From Paraktedonobacter carboxidivorans (lineage in GTDB: Bacteria > Chloroflexota > Ktedonobacteria > Ktedonobacterales > Ktedonobacteraceae): DNA of 64,000 bases. The stretch's first letter is position 1. Every line of letters starts with the position of its first letter. The notes beneath the pieces were generated by a model. The model was not told where the DNA came from. It was given only the letters and a program-made list of their open reading frames with translations, and searched no databases. Positions 51,820 through 60,219 of this stretch are shown piece by piece. Location: NCBI GenBank assembly GCA_041156125.1, contig JBEVTI010000023.1, forward strand, positions 17,125-81,124, in the 5' to 3' direction. The position numbers were made by a program, and so were the translations under genes.

Positions 51820-52536
51820 TCATGCTTTTTGTCCACATCTATCTGTGTTTTTTTGCTCTGGCAGAGATGCGACGGTTCTTTGGGTAACGGCTGCCAGAAA
51901 AACGCCCAGGGGAGCACTGAGCAGTGGTAGCAGAGTCGCGTTCAACACCCATAAAAGCGTACCCACAGCCAGGAAAAGCGCCAGGATTCCGAGTACTTTG
52001 CCTAATTGCAGCCGGGTGATTGCCAGCGACACACGCCACAACGTTCGGCCCTGTACGGAATGGGAAGAGAGCAGAGCAAACCCGGTCAGGCAGATAAGCA
52101 AGACCAGCGTCACCACGCAGCCATCGACGAACAGTGGTAGATACAGCCAGGTCATGTGTGGATAGGAGATAAGTACAGACCAGGTCCCCCCAAAGACCGT
52201 GAGTCCTCCCGCGAGCAGCGCGCTCAGACCAGTTGCTGGCTTCCAGTAACGGACGTACGCTCGTAGAAAATCGCGCCAGTTCGCCACATCACCACGCGCG
52301 AGGGTCGTGCCAAGCGCATTTGTCGCGGCCCAGGCAGGGCCAAGCAGCGGTACCGTCGCCCAGAGAGCCAGCAAGGGTGAACCAATCAGCCAGAAAATCG
52401 CCAGTGGACTGGCGGCCAGGCACAGCATCAGGTCCATAAAGAGGAGCAGGGACAGATGTTCCCACAGAAACCATAGAGCACGCAATGGTAAAGGTGCATC
52501 AGGCTCATGCAACGTTTCCACAATCCGCATCTTCAT
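51820..52536 (-). CDS. DUF624/YesL-like membrane protein
   Basis: The 238-residue product has five or six membrane helices and the opening 'ALWFLWEHLSLLLFMDLMLCLAASPLAIFW' typical of DUF624 proteins. These are regularly encoded next to CUT1 permeases, as here: it starts four bases after the MalG-type gene, with AAAGGA inside the end of that gene. Its role in uptake is unknown. The tail is basic. Confidence 0.85.
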   Translation of the reverse strand: MKMRIVETLHEPDAPLPLRALWFLWEHLSLLLFMDLMLCLAASPLAIFWLIGSPLLALWATVPLLGPAWAATNALGTTLARGDVANWRDFLRAYVRYWKPATGLSALLAGGLTVFGGTWSVLISYPHMTWLYLPLFVDGCVVTLVLLICLTGFALLSSHSVQGRTLWRVSLAITRLQLGKVLGILALFLAVGTLLWVLNATLLPLLSAPLGVFLAAVTQRTVASLPEQKNTDRCGQKA

Positions 52537-52540
52537 CGTG

Positions 52541-53416
52541 CTATCCTTTCAAGCCTGTCGAGGCAATGCTCTCCGTGATTGAACGCTGGGCAAAAACGAA
52601 GAGTAGCAGAATTGGTACCAGCACCATTGAAATAGACGCGAAGATGACCGTAGGGGGAGCACCACCACTGTAGGACCCCTGAAGTGCTACCAGTCCTACT
52701 GGCAGTGTCATTTTGCTGGGCGTTGACAGAAACAGATTGGGCCAGTAGAAATCATTCCAGGTTGCTTGAAAGATATAGATGGCCAGCGAAGCCAGGGCAG
52801 GCCTGGCCAGCGGAAGAATAATTTGTACCATGATACGGAAGTAGCTTGCTCCGTCCAGACGTGCCGCATCCTCAAGGTCCTTTGGGATAGTGAGGAAAAA
52901 CTGGCGCAGCAAAAAAATGCCCAGTACATTGATCAGGGCAGGCAGATAGACCGCCTCGTGTGTGTCGAGCAGGCCCAGCAGGCGAATCAACACAAAGGTG
53001 GGGATGGCCGTCACCTGAGTCGGTACCATCAAGGCCGAAAGGAAGAGCACAAAAATGAAGGCACGCCCAGGAAAATTGAGACGAGCCAGTGCATATGCGG
53101 CCAGAGCACTGGTAGCCACGCCTCCCACTGTCACAATCAGGGTAATTTTCAGACTATTAAGCGCGAGCATACCAAAGGGAAGCAGTGTAAAGACCTGTTG
53201 ATAGTTGCTCAACGTAAAAGGAATCGGCAACCATTTAGGCGGCAAAGTGAGCGCGTTATTGGGAGCAATCAGCGAGTTAACCAATATCCAAAAAAATGGG
53301 GTCAGCATCAACAGGCCAAGCAGGATAAGAAAACAATTCAATACCCAGCCACCAAGGCGGGGAACGGTCCTGGACCGCCTGTGATACTGCACTTGCAGTT
53401 GAGCCATACTTCTCAT
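52541..53416 (-). CDS. CUT1 sugar ABC transporter permease, MalG type
   Basis: Six membrane helices and the EAA loop 'EDAARLDGASYFRIMVQIILPLARPAL' define the second permease. The ATG follows AAAGGCGAG and comes nine bases after the MalF-type gene. The C-terminus ends 'SIASTGLKG', the usual short tail. Confidence 0.94.
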   Translation of the reverse strand: MRSMAQLQVQYHRRSRTVPRLGGWVLNCFLILLGLLMLTPFFWILVNSLIAPNNALTLPPKWLPIPFTLSNYQQVFTLLPFGMLALNSLKITLIVTVGGVATSALAAYALARLNFPGRAFIFVLFLSALMVPTQVTAIPTFVLIRLLGLLDTHEAVYLPALINVLGIFLLRQFFLTIPKDLEDAARLDGASYFRIMVQIILPLARPALASLAIYIFQATWNDFYWPNLFLSTPSKMTLPVGLVALQGSYSGGAPPTVIFASISMVLVPILLLFVFAQRSITESIASTGLKG

Positions 53417-53425
53417 CTCGCCTTT

Positions 53426-54424
53426 CTAATCGTAATGAACCCAGTAGCGACTGATACCAAGCTGAAACACGGTTAAAAGCATAATAACGAAAAAAACTAC
53501 CAGAGCCAGGGTAGAGGCATATCCCATCTGAAAGGACTGGAAGCCTGTCTGGTAGATATAGAGCACAATGCTTAGCGTTGCAATGCCAGGACCACCATTG
53601 GTCATGATAAACATGGGATCGAAAATCTGGAAAGCTCCAACGATCGTGATCACGCTGGTAAAAAGGAGAGTTGGCGACATCAGGGGGATAGTGATACGCC
53701 AGAAGCGCTGCCACACGTTCGCGCCGTCCAGGCGTGCAGCTTCATAAAAGTGTGCTGGAACGCTGCTTAACCCGGCCAGGAGGATGACAAAGGTGAAGCC
53801 CAACGTCCGCCAGAGATCGACAAAAATGAGCGCAGGTAACGCCGTCGAAGAGTTCACCAGCCAGTTAGGCGTTGGGAGACCTAACTTGCCCAGGTAAAAG
53901 TTTATAATCCCAAAGTTGGGATCAAGCAGGTAGAGCCACATGAGTGCCACTGCTGCCCAGGACATAATCAAAGGAAAGAAATAGACTGTGCGTAAAAAAT
54001 ACTGAAGTGCCCTGGATATTGCCCGGTTGATCGCCAGGGCGAGCAACATTCCGCAGATCAGATGCAGAACCAGGGACCAGAATGTGAAGATCGCGGTATT
54101 CGCCAGCGCGGTACGCGCCGATATATCTGTCAGAAGTTTCGCGTAGTTCGCCAGACCAACAAACTGTGGGGATGTAAACATATCCCAGCTAAAAAGGCTT
54201 AACGTGAACGCCCCAAGAAATGGTCCCGCGATAAAGATGAGGAAGAGGAGCAATGCCGGAGCCAGGAAGAGATACGCGGTGATAATCTCCTGGCGTTGCT
54301 GTTTTGTCCTCTTGCGTCGTTTCTGCTGGACTATCTGCGCTGGCGGATTGATCCGGGCGACCAGTTCAGCGCTGCCTTTGATGGCTAGCATGTCAGCGCT
54401 ATGCTCTGTAATTTGTTTGTTCAT
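53426..54424 (-). CDS. CUT1 sugar ABC transporter permease, MalF type
   Basis: A charged N-terminus (RRKRTKQQRQE) precedes six membrane helices, with the EAA loop 'YEAARLDGANVWQRFWRITIPLMSP'. I choose the ATG at 54422-54424 over a GTG eight codons upstream, without strong ribosome-site evidence for either. It lies between the binding-protein and MalG-type genes in the same operon. Confidence 0.92.
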   Translation of the reverse strand: MNKQITEHSADMLAIKGSAELVARINPPAQIVQQKRRKRTKQQRQEIITAYLFLAPALLLFLIFIAGPFLGAFTLSLFSWDMFTSPQFVGLANYAKLLTDISARTALANTAIFTFWSLVLHLICGMLLALAINRAISRALQYFLRTVYFFPLIMSWAAVALMWLYLLDPNFGIINFYLGKLGLPTPNWLVNSSTALPALIFVDLWRTLGFTFVILLAGLSSVPAHFYEAARLDGANVWQRFWRITIPLMSPTLLFTSVITIVGAFQIFDPMFIMTNGGPGIATLSIVLYIYQTGFQSFQMGYASTLALVVFFVIMLLTVFQLGISRYWVHYD

Positions 54425-54545
54425 ATCATTTACCAGGGGACAAAGCACCGCGGACTAGCGCGGCGCTCAGTCTCCTTCTCCCCCTCTCATCTGCAAGATG
54501 GGTCAATTGCCAAAACTAGCAAGAGTCGTATCTACAACTCTTGCC

Positions 54546-55904
54546 TTACGCAAGAGAGGCCTGGATTTGCTGGTTGAGCTGTGTCACGCCTTGAGATACG
54601 CTGACATTGCCAGCCAGAATTTGCGTCAGGCTATTGACAATAGCCAGTTCCATGATATTCTCCTTGTTCGGGGCTGGTACGGGCGATCCATAGGATAGCG
54701 CCGCATAGAGCTTATCCGAGCCCACTGGAGCGTTGGCCAGGAACGCGTCACTGGTCGCAATAGAACGCCTCGGCGGCACGATTGTTCCCCCCTGTTCAGC
54801 GAAATACTGGCTGGCTTCTTTTGAGGTAATAAATTTCACAAAAGCCCAGGCTGCCTCTTTATTGGGCGAAGCCTGCATAATCGGATAAGCGTTAAAGCCA
54901 ATGGGCGATCCCTGTTGCGTCTTGCGCGGCCACGCGACAATTTTGACTTTATTCGTAAAGCCTAGCTCGCGAATGTTCACAATGGGCCAGCGCCCTCCCC
55001 CAAACATCGCCAGCTTGCCCTGAGCCATCGCGCCAAAGGGATCGTAGGTGCCGCCTGGTAATGGGCTAATTTTCTGCGCGACCAGATCGCGCATAAACTG
55101 AATTGATTCCATTGCGGCAGCCGAGGTGATCGTAGATTGGGTCCAACTGCCGTTCAACGGACTCGCTCCGTTAGTTAATAGCCAGGGCATAATACCAGCG
55201 AAATAAGCAGCAGGGACCTGCATGCCGTAAACACCCAGGCTGGTCAACTTTTTCGCATTAGCCAGAAAATCATCCCACGTCCAGGTGTCATCAGGCTCAT
55301 TAAGACCCGCTTTTCGATACAGATCAGTGCTGTACCACAGGCACATAGGATTGAATTCACCGGGGAGATAGTAGGTCTTGCCGTCAGTAGAACTGAGTTT
55401 GGCCCACTCTTTCAAACGGGGATCGATGTCGTTAAAGAAATCAGTTAACTCGTCCTGGTCACGCGAAATATAGGCATCGATTGGCTCAACCAGACCACGA
55501 CTGGCGAACAGACGCTGACCCTCGGTCGCTACCTGGATAAGATCGGGGACCTTCCCTCCGGCGATCTGAGTCGAAATGGTGTTGAAGAAAGAGGCCCAGT
55601 TGTTTGAATTGTTGGCTTGCGCGATCAATTTCACATCTGGATATTGTTTCTGAAATAGTGCAAAAAGTGCCTGCCAGGATTTCTGCTGAGCGGCAGTACC
55701 CAGATAGGCGAGGGTTATCGTACCCGAAACTTTGGTACCTTTGGGTGCAATCGTTTTCGAGGTTGACGATTGGGTGCCACCACATGCTGCCAGAAGACTA
55801 CTGCTCGCAGCAGTCAGGCCAGCAGTGTATCCGACACCTTTCAGGAAACGACGACGGCCAAAGCGTGAAATCTGGTCAAAATAAGAGGGTAGCTTCGTAT
55901 CCAT
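54546..55904 (-). CDS. Tat-exported sugar-binding lipoprotein
   Basis: Residues 17-22 (RRRFLK) are a twin-arginine signal, followed by a hydrophobic core and LAAC with the lipid-bearing Cys41, so the protein should be exported folded and then anchored. The mature part is a family 1 binding protein ('TWTWDDFLANAKKLTSLGVYGMQ', 'GKLAMFGGGRWPIVNI', 'KEAAWAFVKFITSKEASQYF'). It is the first gene of the seven-gene minus-strand operon. The ligand is probably the oligosaccharide cut by GH116 and GH172. Confidence 0.93.
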   Translation of the reverse strand: MDTKLPSYFDQISRFGRRRFLKGVGYTAGLTAASSSLLAACGGTQSSTSKTIAPKGTKVSGTITLAYLGTAAQQKSWQALFALFQKQYPDVKLIAQANNSNNWASFFNTISTQIAGGKVPDLIQVATEGQRLFASRGLVEPIDAYISRDQDELTDFFNDIDPRLKEWAKLSSTDGKTYYLPGEFNPMCLWYSTDLYRKAGLNEPDDTWTWDDFLANAKKLTSLGVYGMQVPAAYFAGIMPWLLTNGASPLNGSWTQSTITSAAAMESIQFMRDLVAQKISPLPGGTYDPFGAMAQGKLAMFGGGRWPIVNIRELGFTNKVKIVAWPRKTQQGSPIGFNAYPIMQASPNKEAAWAFVKFITSKEASQYFAEQGGTIVPPRRSIATSDAFLANAPVGSDKLYAALSYGSPVPAPNKENIMELAIVNSLTQILAGNVSVSQGVTQLNQQIQASLA

Positions 55905-55955
55905 AGGTCTTGTCCCCTTTGAAATAGTGATCCTGGTACGTGCTCTTCTGCGAGC

Positions 55956-55971
55956 TTGTTTGATAACACAA
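55956..55971. promoter_or_regulatory. Operator-like palindrome near the binding-protein gene
   Basis: TTGTTTGATAACACAA is a 16-base near-palindrome, 52 bases before the binding-protein start. It resembles TTGTTTTATTAAACAA at 56222-56237 on the other side of the divergent promoter region. Between them TGTTTTGTTAAA occurs twice (55985 and 56006), 21 bases or two helical turns apart. Confidence 0.5.
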
Positions 55972-56012
55972 GGAATATACCATGTGTTTTGTTAAAAGTC
56001 AATGCTGTTTTG

Positions 56013-56084
56013 TTAAATATATTGAAAATCCAGACGCGAAGAAGCCTCTCATCCTGATTAAATATATTGAAAATCCAGGTGCGA
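56013..56084. repeat. 27-bp direct repeat in the divergent control region
   Basis: A 27-base unit starting TTAAATATATTGAAAATCC occurs at 56013-56039 and 56058-56084, 45 bases apart, differing at two positions. It lies midway between the binding-protein and GH116 genes. It could be a regulator site or a simple duplication carrying a -10-like TATATT. Confidence 0.65.
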
Positions 56085-56221
56085 GGCAGCATCTTACCCT
56101 TGACTTCCAGATATTTATCAGGTACGCTGATTTGAAATGAGGGATTCAAGGCCGAATCAGGGAAAGCAAAGCCTCTAGCTGATTCCTTCTGCCTGCTCTC
56201 TTTTTACAAAATAATCAGCTA

Positions 56222-56237
56222 TTGTTTTATTAAACAA
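56222..56237. promoter_or_regulatory. Operator-like palindrome near the GH116 gene
   Basis: TTGTTTTATTAAACAA has outer halves TTGTTT/AAACAA that pair perfectly. It lies 62 bases before the GH116 start, where it could repress that promoter. Its twin is at 55956-55971, so one regulator, probably the LacI protein at 50651-51754, may control both directions. Confidence 0.55.
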
Positions 56238-56298
56238 CTCTCAGCATCTGGCTATTTTAATGAGAGATGTATTCGATTGAGGAGCCAAGGAGCGTGCA

Positions 56299-58992
56299 AT
56301 GGCAGAGACGCTTTTTAGACAACCAGGTATTTCAGAGGAGTCACGGGGGACTGAATACAAAGGGAAGGAGTTACGTCATGTCGCGATGCCTTTGGGCGGA
56401 ATTGGAGCCGGACAAATTGCCCTGTGCGGAGATGGAGGTCTGAGGCAGTGGCAGATGGTCAATCAAATCAACCATCTTGGTTTCGTACCTGATAGCTTTT
56501 TTGCGGTGCGCATTGCCTCGGTTGAGCCGCCGCTCAATGTGATCCGTATACTCCAATCGCGTGAGATTCTGACCCGTGAAGACCGTTCTACTCCTTTGAT
56601 CAACGACGATGTCATTCCAGCGGAACAACTGGCGTTGGTGCAGGCCCATCCTGGCGTTGAGCGCACACGTTTCACGGGAGAGTATCCCTTTGCCCGTGTC
56701 TCCTATGAAGACGCACAGCTTCCTGTAGATATCCAGCTGGAGGCCTATTCTCCCTTTGTCCCACTCGATGCCCATGCCAGCGGACTACCTGCCATTATTT
56801 TTACCTTCACCATCAAAAACAACTGGTCGCACCCGATACAGGGTGGCCTGGGCGCAAGTTTACAGAACGCGGTTGGTTGGGATGGTATAACGCCGATCAA
56901 GGGAAATCGCTGTCCTCTTTATGGAGGGAATGTGAATCGTCTGCGCGAAAGCAAGGGTACGACGATGCTCTTGATGGAAAATCCAACGCTGCCAGACGAT
57001 CATCCAGGCATGGGCCAGATGGCCTTAACCAGTCTGGTGCCGGGTACGCGTGCGTACGAGTGCTGGACAGAGCCAGAGCACTTTATACGCTTCATAGAGG
57101 GTGCCAGTCTGGATCATCACCTGCAAGGAGTTAGCACCAACAAACAACGCGGCTACAGAAATGGTCCCCGCGTGGCAAACGGCACAAGCGGCTCTGGCGA
57201 AACCTGGAATGGTGGTCTGCTCGCGCCTTTCTGGCTCGAAGCAGGAGAGACAACAACCGTTACCTTTGTGATGAGCTGGTACTTCCCGAACCGTTATGTC
57301 AATTTCGACCAGTTTGGGCCGCGCTGTGATTATGGCAGGAGTCGTTTCTGGTTGGGCAACGCCTATGCAACGCGTTTTGCTGGAGCAAGCGAGGTCACAA
57401 ACTATGTGCTGGAGCATCGGCAGTGGCTTGAGGATGCCTCGCGCAAGTGGTCAGAGAACATCTATGCCAGCTCGTTACCTGAGTGGCTTAATGAGACGCT
57501 GGCAGCGCAGGGAGCTATTGTGCGTAGTCCCACCTGTTTCTGGACCGAAGATGGTAGATTCTACGGCTTTGAGGGTTCGCTGGGTGCTTCTACTGCGATG
57601 TGGAATGCCGATTTCGGAGGCTCCTGTCCCCTAAATTGCACCCATGTCTGGAACTATGAGATGGCGCTTTCACGTCTGTTTCCCACGCTGGAGCAGAGTA
57701 TGCGTGAGACTGATCTCAAGCATACTCAGGCTCCCGAGGGCTATATTCCTCATCGGACTATTCTGCCTCTTTACTTGCCTCAATTATGGAATGTACCCGT
57801 GAATGGACCATCCAATCCGGCCCTGGATGGGATGCTCGGCACTATCTTAAAGGTCTATCGCGAGGTTCGCCAGGGCGCGGATCAGACCTGGTTCGATACC
57901 TGCTGGCCACACGTCGAACGCCTGCTACGCTATATTATCGCGAAATGGGATGCGAACGAAGACGGCATCCTGGAGGGTGAGCAGCCAAACACCTACGATA
58001 TTGCCTTCTACGGCCCCAATATGTATATCGGCGCACTATGGCTGGCAGCACTGCGTGCGGCTGAAGAAATGGCGCATCTTCAGAGCGATGAGTCACAGGC
58101 GGCGCTCTATCGCAAACTCTTCGAGGATGGTAGCCGCAAATATGATAAGCTTTTATGGAACGGCGAATACTATATCCAGATCATCGATGCAAACGCTCCT
58201 CTGGAGAATCAGTTTGGTGAGGGCTGCCTGGCTGACCAGATGTTTGGCCAGTGGTGGGCACATGTACTGGATCTGGGCCATATTCTGCCCGCCGAGCATG
58301 TGAAAAAGACGCTCCAATCCATTGTGTCCTACAATTTCCGTGCAACATTCCAGAACTTTACCCATGACTATCGAGTTTTCGCCGACCAGGACGATGCAGG
58401 TTTGCTGGTTTGCACCTGGCCCCATGGGGGAAGACCCGAGGTTCCTGTACGCTACTGCGATGAGGTCTGGACGGGCATCGAGTATCAGGTGGGTGCTCAT
58501 TGTATTATGGAAGGTATGCTAGATGAGGGACTGAAGGTTCTGAAGGCCTTACGCGCTCGCTATAATGGAGCCAGACGCAATCCCTACAACGAAATTGAAT
58601 GTGGCGATCACTATGTGCGTGCCATGGCTGGCTGGTCGGTCCTGGAAGCGCTAAGCGGCTTACGCTACAATGCCCAGGAGGACTCGCTGATCTTCGCTCC
58701 TGTGGGAGATGACGATGAGTTTCGTGTCCCCTTTATCACGAGGGACGGTTGGGGCGTCATGCGCAAACAACAAGGAGAGAATGGCTGGCTAGTAGAGTTA
58801 ACCTGCTCATTTGGAGCAATTCATGTGCAACAATTGACTCTGGCGCTCGACGCGGATCAGGTGCAGGTCAGCAATGGAGAGATTACGCTCACTTGCGATA
58901 TTCAGCGAGAGGATCGGTCATGCACGGTACGCTTCGAACATCCACTGCTTATCAGAACTGGAAAGATGCTGACAATTACCTCAAAGCGTTGA
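56299..58992 (+). CDS. GH116 beta-glycosidase (GBA2-like)
   Basis: The 897-residue protein has the two GH116 domains: an N-terminal beta-sandwich ('HVAMPLGGIGAGQIALCGDGGLRQWQMVNQ') and a C-terminal (alpha/alpha)6 barrel. The nucleophile is Glu454 in CTHVWNYEM; Asp646 in LADQMFGQW aligns with the acid/base region of GBA2. Bacterial members hydrolyse beta-glucosides or beta-xylosides; human GBA2 cleaves glucosylceramide. No signal peptide is present, so it works on imported sugars. It is the first gene of a divergent two-gene unit with the GH172 enzyme. Confidence 0.92.
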   Translation: MAETLFRQPGISEESRGTEYKGKELRHVAMPLGGIGAGQIALCGDGGLRQWQMVNQINHLGFVPDSFFAVRIASVEPPLNVIRILQSREILTREDRSTPLINDDVIPAEQLALVQAHPGVERTRFTGEYPFARVSYEDAQLPVDIQLEAYSPFVPLDAHASGLPAIIFTFTIKNNWSHPIQGGLGASLQNAVGWDGITPIKGNRCPLYGGNVNRLRESKGTTMLLMENPTLPDDHPGMGQMALTSLVPGTRAYECWTEPEHFIRFIEGASLDHHLQGVSTNKQRGYRNGPRVANGTSGSGETWNGGLLAPFWLEAGETTTVTFVMSWYFPNRYVNFDQFGPRCDYGRSRFWLGNAYATRFAGASEVTNYVLEHRQWLEDASRKWSENIYASSLPEWLNETLAAQGAIVRSPTCFWTEDGRFYGFEGSLGASTAMWNADFGGSCPLNCTHVWNYEMALSRLFPTLEQSMRETDLKHTQAPEGYIPHRTILPLYLPQLWNVPVNGPSNPALDGMLGTILKVYREVRQGADQTWFDTCWPHVERLLRYIIAKWDANEDGILEGEQPNTYDIAFYGPNMYIGALWLAALRAAEEMAHLQSDESQAALYRKLFEDGSRKYDKLLWNGEYYIQIIDANAPLENQFGEGCLADQMFGQWWAHVLDLGHILPAEHVKKTLQSIVSYNFRATFQNFTHDYRVFADQDDAGLLVCTWPHGGRPEVPVRYCDEVWTGIEYQVGAHCIMEGMLDEGLKVLKALRARYNGARRNPYNEIECGDHYVRAMAGWSVLEALSGLRYNAQEDSLIFAPVGDDDEFRVPFITRDGWGVMRKQQGENGWLVELTCSFGAIHVQQLTLALDADQVQVSNGEITLTCDIQREDRSCTVRFEHPLLIRTGKMLTITSKR

Positions 58993-59067
58993 TTGCTTTT
59001 GCCTTATGCCCCCTTCACCTCCTGGCGTCAAAAGCAAGTTCACCGCTCTTTTTTGAAAGGGGAGAAT

Positions 59068-60180
59068 GTGGCAAATACAGATAATTTCAATGGTCTGGGC
59101 ATGGGTCTGGGCAATCTAGCTCGTCTCTCGCAAGCCAGAACACGCTCTATTAGCGCGGAAAATCTCACCGGCGAAAAAGGCGGAGGTGGCAGGGCAACCG
59201 AGGGAACAGGTGCCAATAGCGCACGCGATCTGGGACAGGGCTGGAAAATTTCCCCCTCACTGATCATTCCAGCGCAGAGTACAGTGACGCTGGCCGATAT
59301 CCAGGGATCAGGTGCCATGCAGCATCTATGGATGACGACCTACCCGACACACTGGCGCAGGCTTATATTACGTGCCTATTGGGATGAAGAGGAGTATCCT
59401 TCCATTGAAACGCCCTATGGCGACTTCTTCGCCAACGGCTGGTGCGAACGAGCTAACATTAACTCATTGCCTATCGCCGTCAATCCTGCCGGAGGCATGA
59501 ATTCTTACTGGGAAATGCCTTTCAGACAGCATGCACGCTGGACCATAGAAAATATTGGCGTCGAGGATGTTACGCTCTACTACCAGTTTGATTATACCTT
59601 GACCGAGGTGCCTGAAGATGTTGGCTATTTTCACGCTCAATGGAACCGCAGCAATCCCCTGGCCTATAAAGAGGTTCACACGTTGCTCGCTAACATACGA
59701 GGACAGGGACAATATGTCGGTACCTATCTCGCGTGGCAGGTGAACAGCAATGGCTGGTGGGGCGAGGGTGAGATCAAGTTTTATCTGGATGGAGATAATG
59801 CGTTTCCAACCATCTGCGGCACTGGCACCGAAGATTACTTTGGCGGTGCCTGGAATTTTGAGCAACCGCCAGGACAGTATCAGCCTTTCTCAACACCCTT
59901 TCTCGGTCTGCCTCAGGTGATCATGCCTGACGGACTCTATCGCAGCCAGCAACGCTTCGGCATGTACCGCTGGCATATTATGGACCCGATTCGCTTTACT
60001 GAGGATCTGCGCGTTACCATCCAGGGACTTGGCTGGCGCAGTGGACGCCGTTATCTGCCACTCCAGGACGATATCGCCTCTACCTCCTTCTGGTATCAGA
60101 CGGAGCCACATGTCCCTCATCCACCTCTACCCCACGCAGATGCTTTAGAGGTCGTAACAGGCGATGCCGCGGCTGTTTGA
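59068..60180 (+). CDS. GH172 (DUF2961) glycosidase
   Basis: The 370-residue protein matches GH172: 'GWKISPSLIIPAQSTVTLADIQGSGAMQHLWMT', 'LILRAYWDEEEYPSIETPYGDFFANG', WWGEGEIKFYLDGD and GTGTEDYFGGAW. Glu235 and Glu255 stand where the two catalytic Glu of this family are expected. Known members act on alpha-D-fructofuranosides and D- or L-arabinofuranosides of bacterial or plant glycans. I start at GTG 59068, after GGGGAG; the upstream frame is not family-like. It follows GH116 by 75 bases and lacks a signal peptide. Confidence 0.9.
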   Translation: MANTDNFNGLGMGLGNLARLSQARTRSISAENLTGEKGGGGRATEGTGANSARDLGQGWKISPSLIIPAQSTVTLADIQGSGAMQHLWMTTYPTHWRRLILRAYWDEEEYPSIETPYGDFFANGWCERANINSLPIAVNPAGGMNSYWEMPFRQHARWTIENIGVEDVTLYYQFDYTLTEVPEDVGYFHAQWNRSNPLAYKEVHTLLANIRGQGQYVGTYLAWQVNSNGWWGEGEIKFYLDGDNAFPTICGTGTEDYFGGAWNFEQPPGQYQPFSTPFLGLPQVIMPDGLYRSQQRFGMYRWHIMDPIRFTEDLRVTIQGLGWRSGRRYLPLQDDIASTSFWYQTEPHVPHPPLPHADALEVVTGDAAAV

Positions 60181-60219
60181 CCAGGCGGACGACACATGCT
60201 TTTGCTTTCTTGTCTTGCG

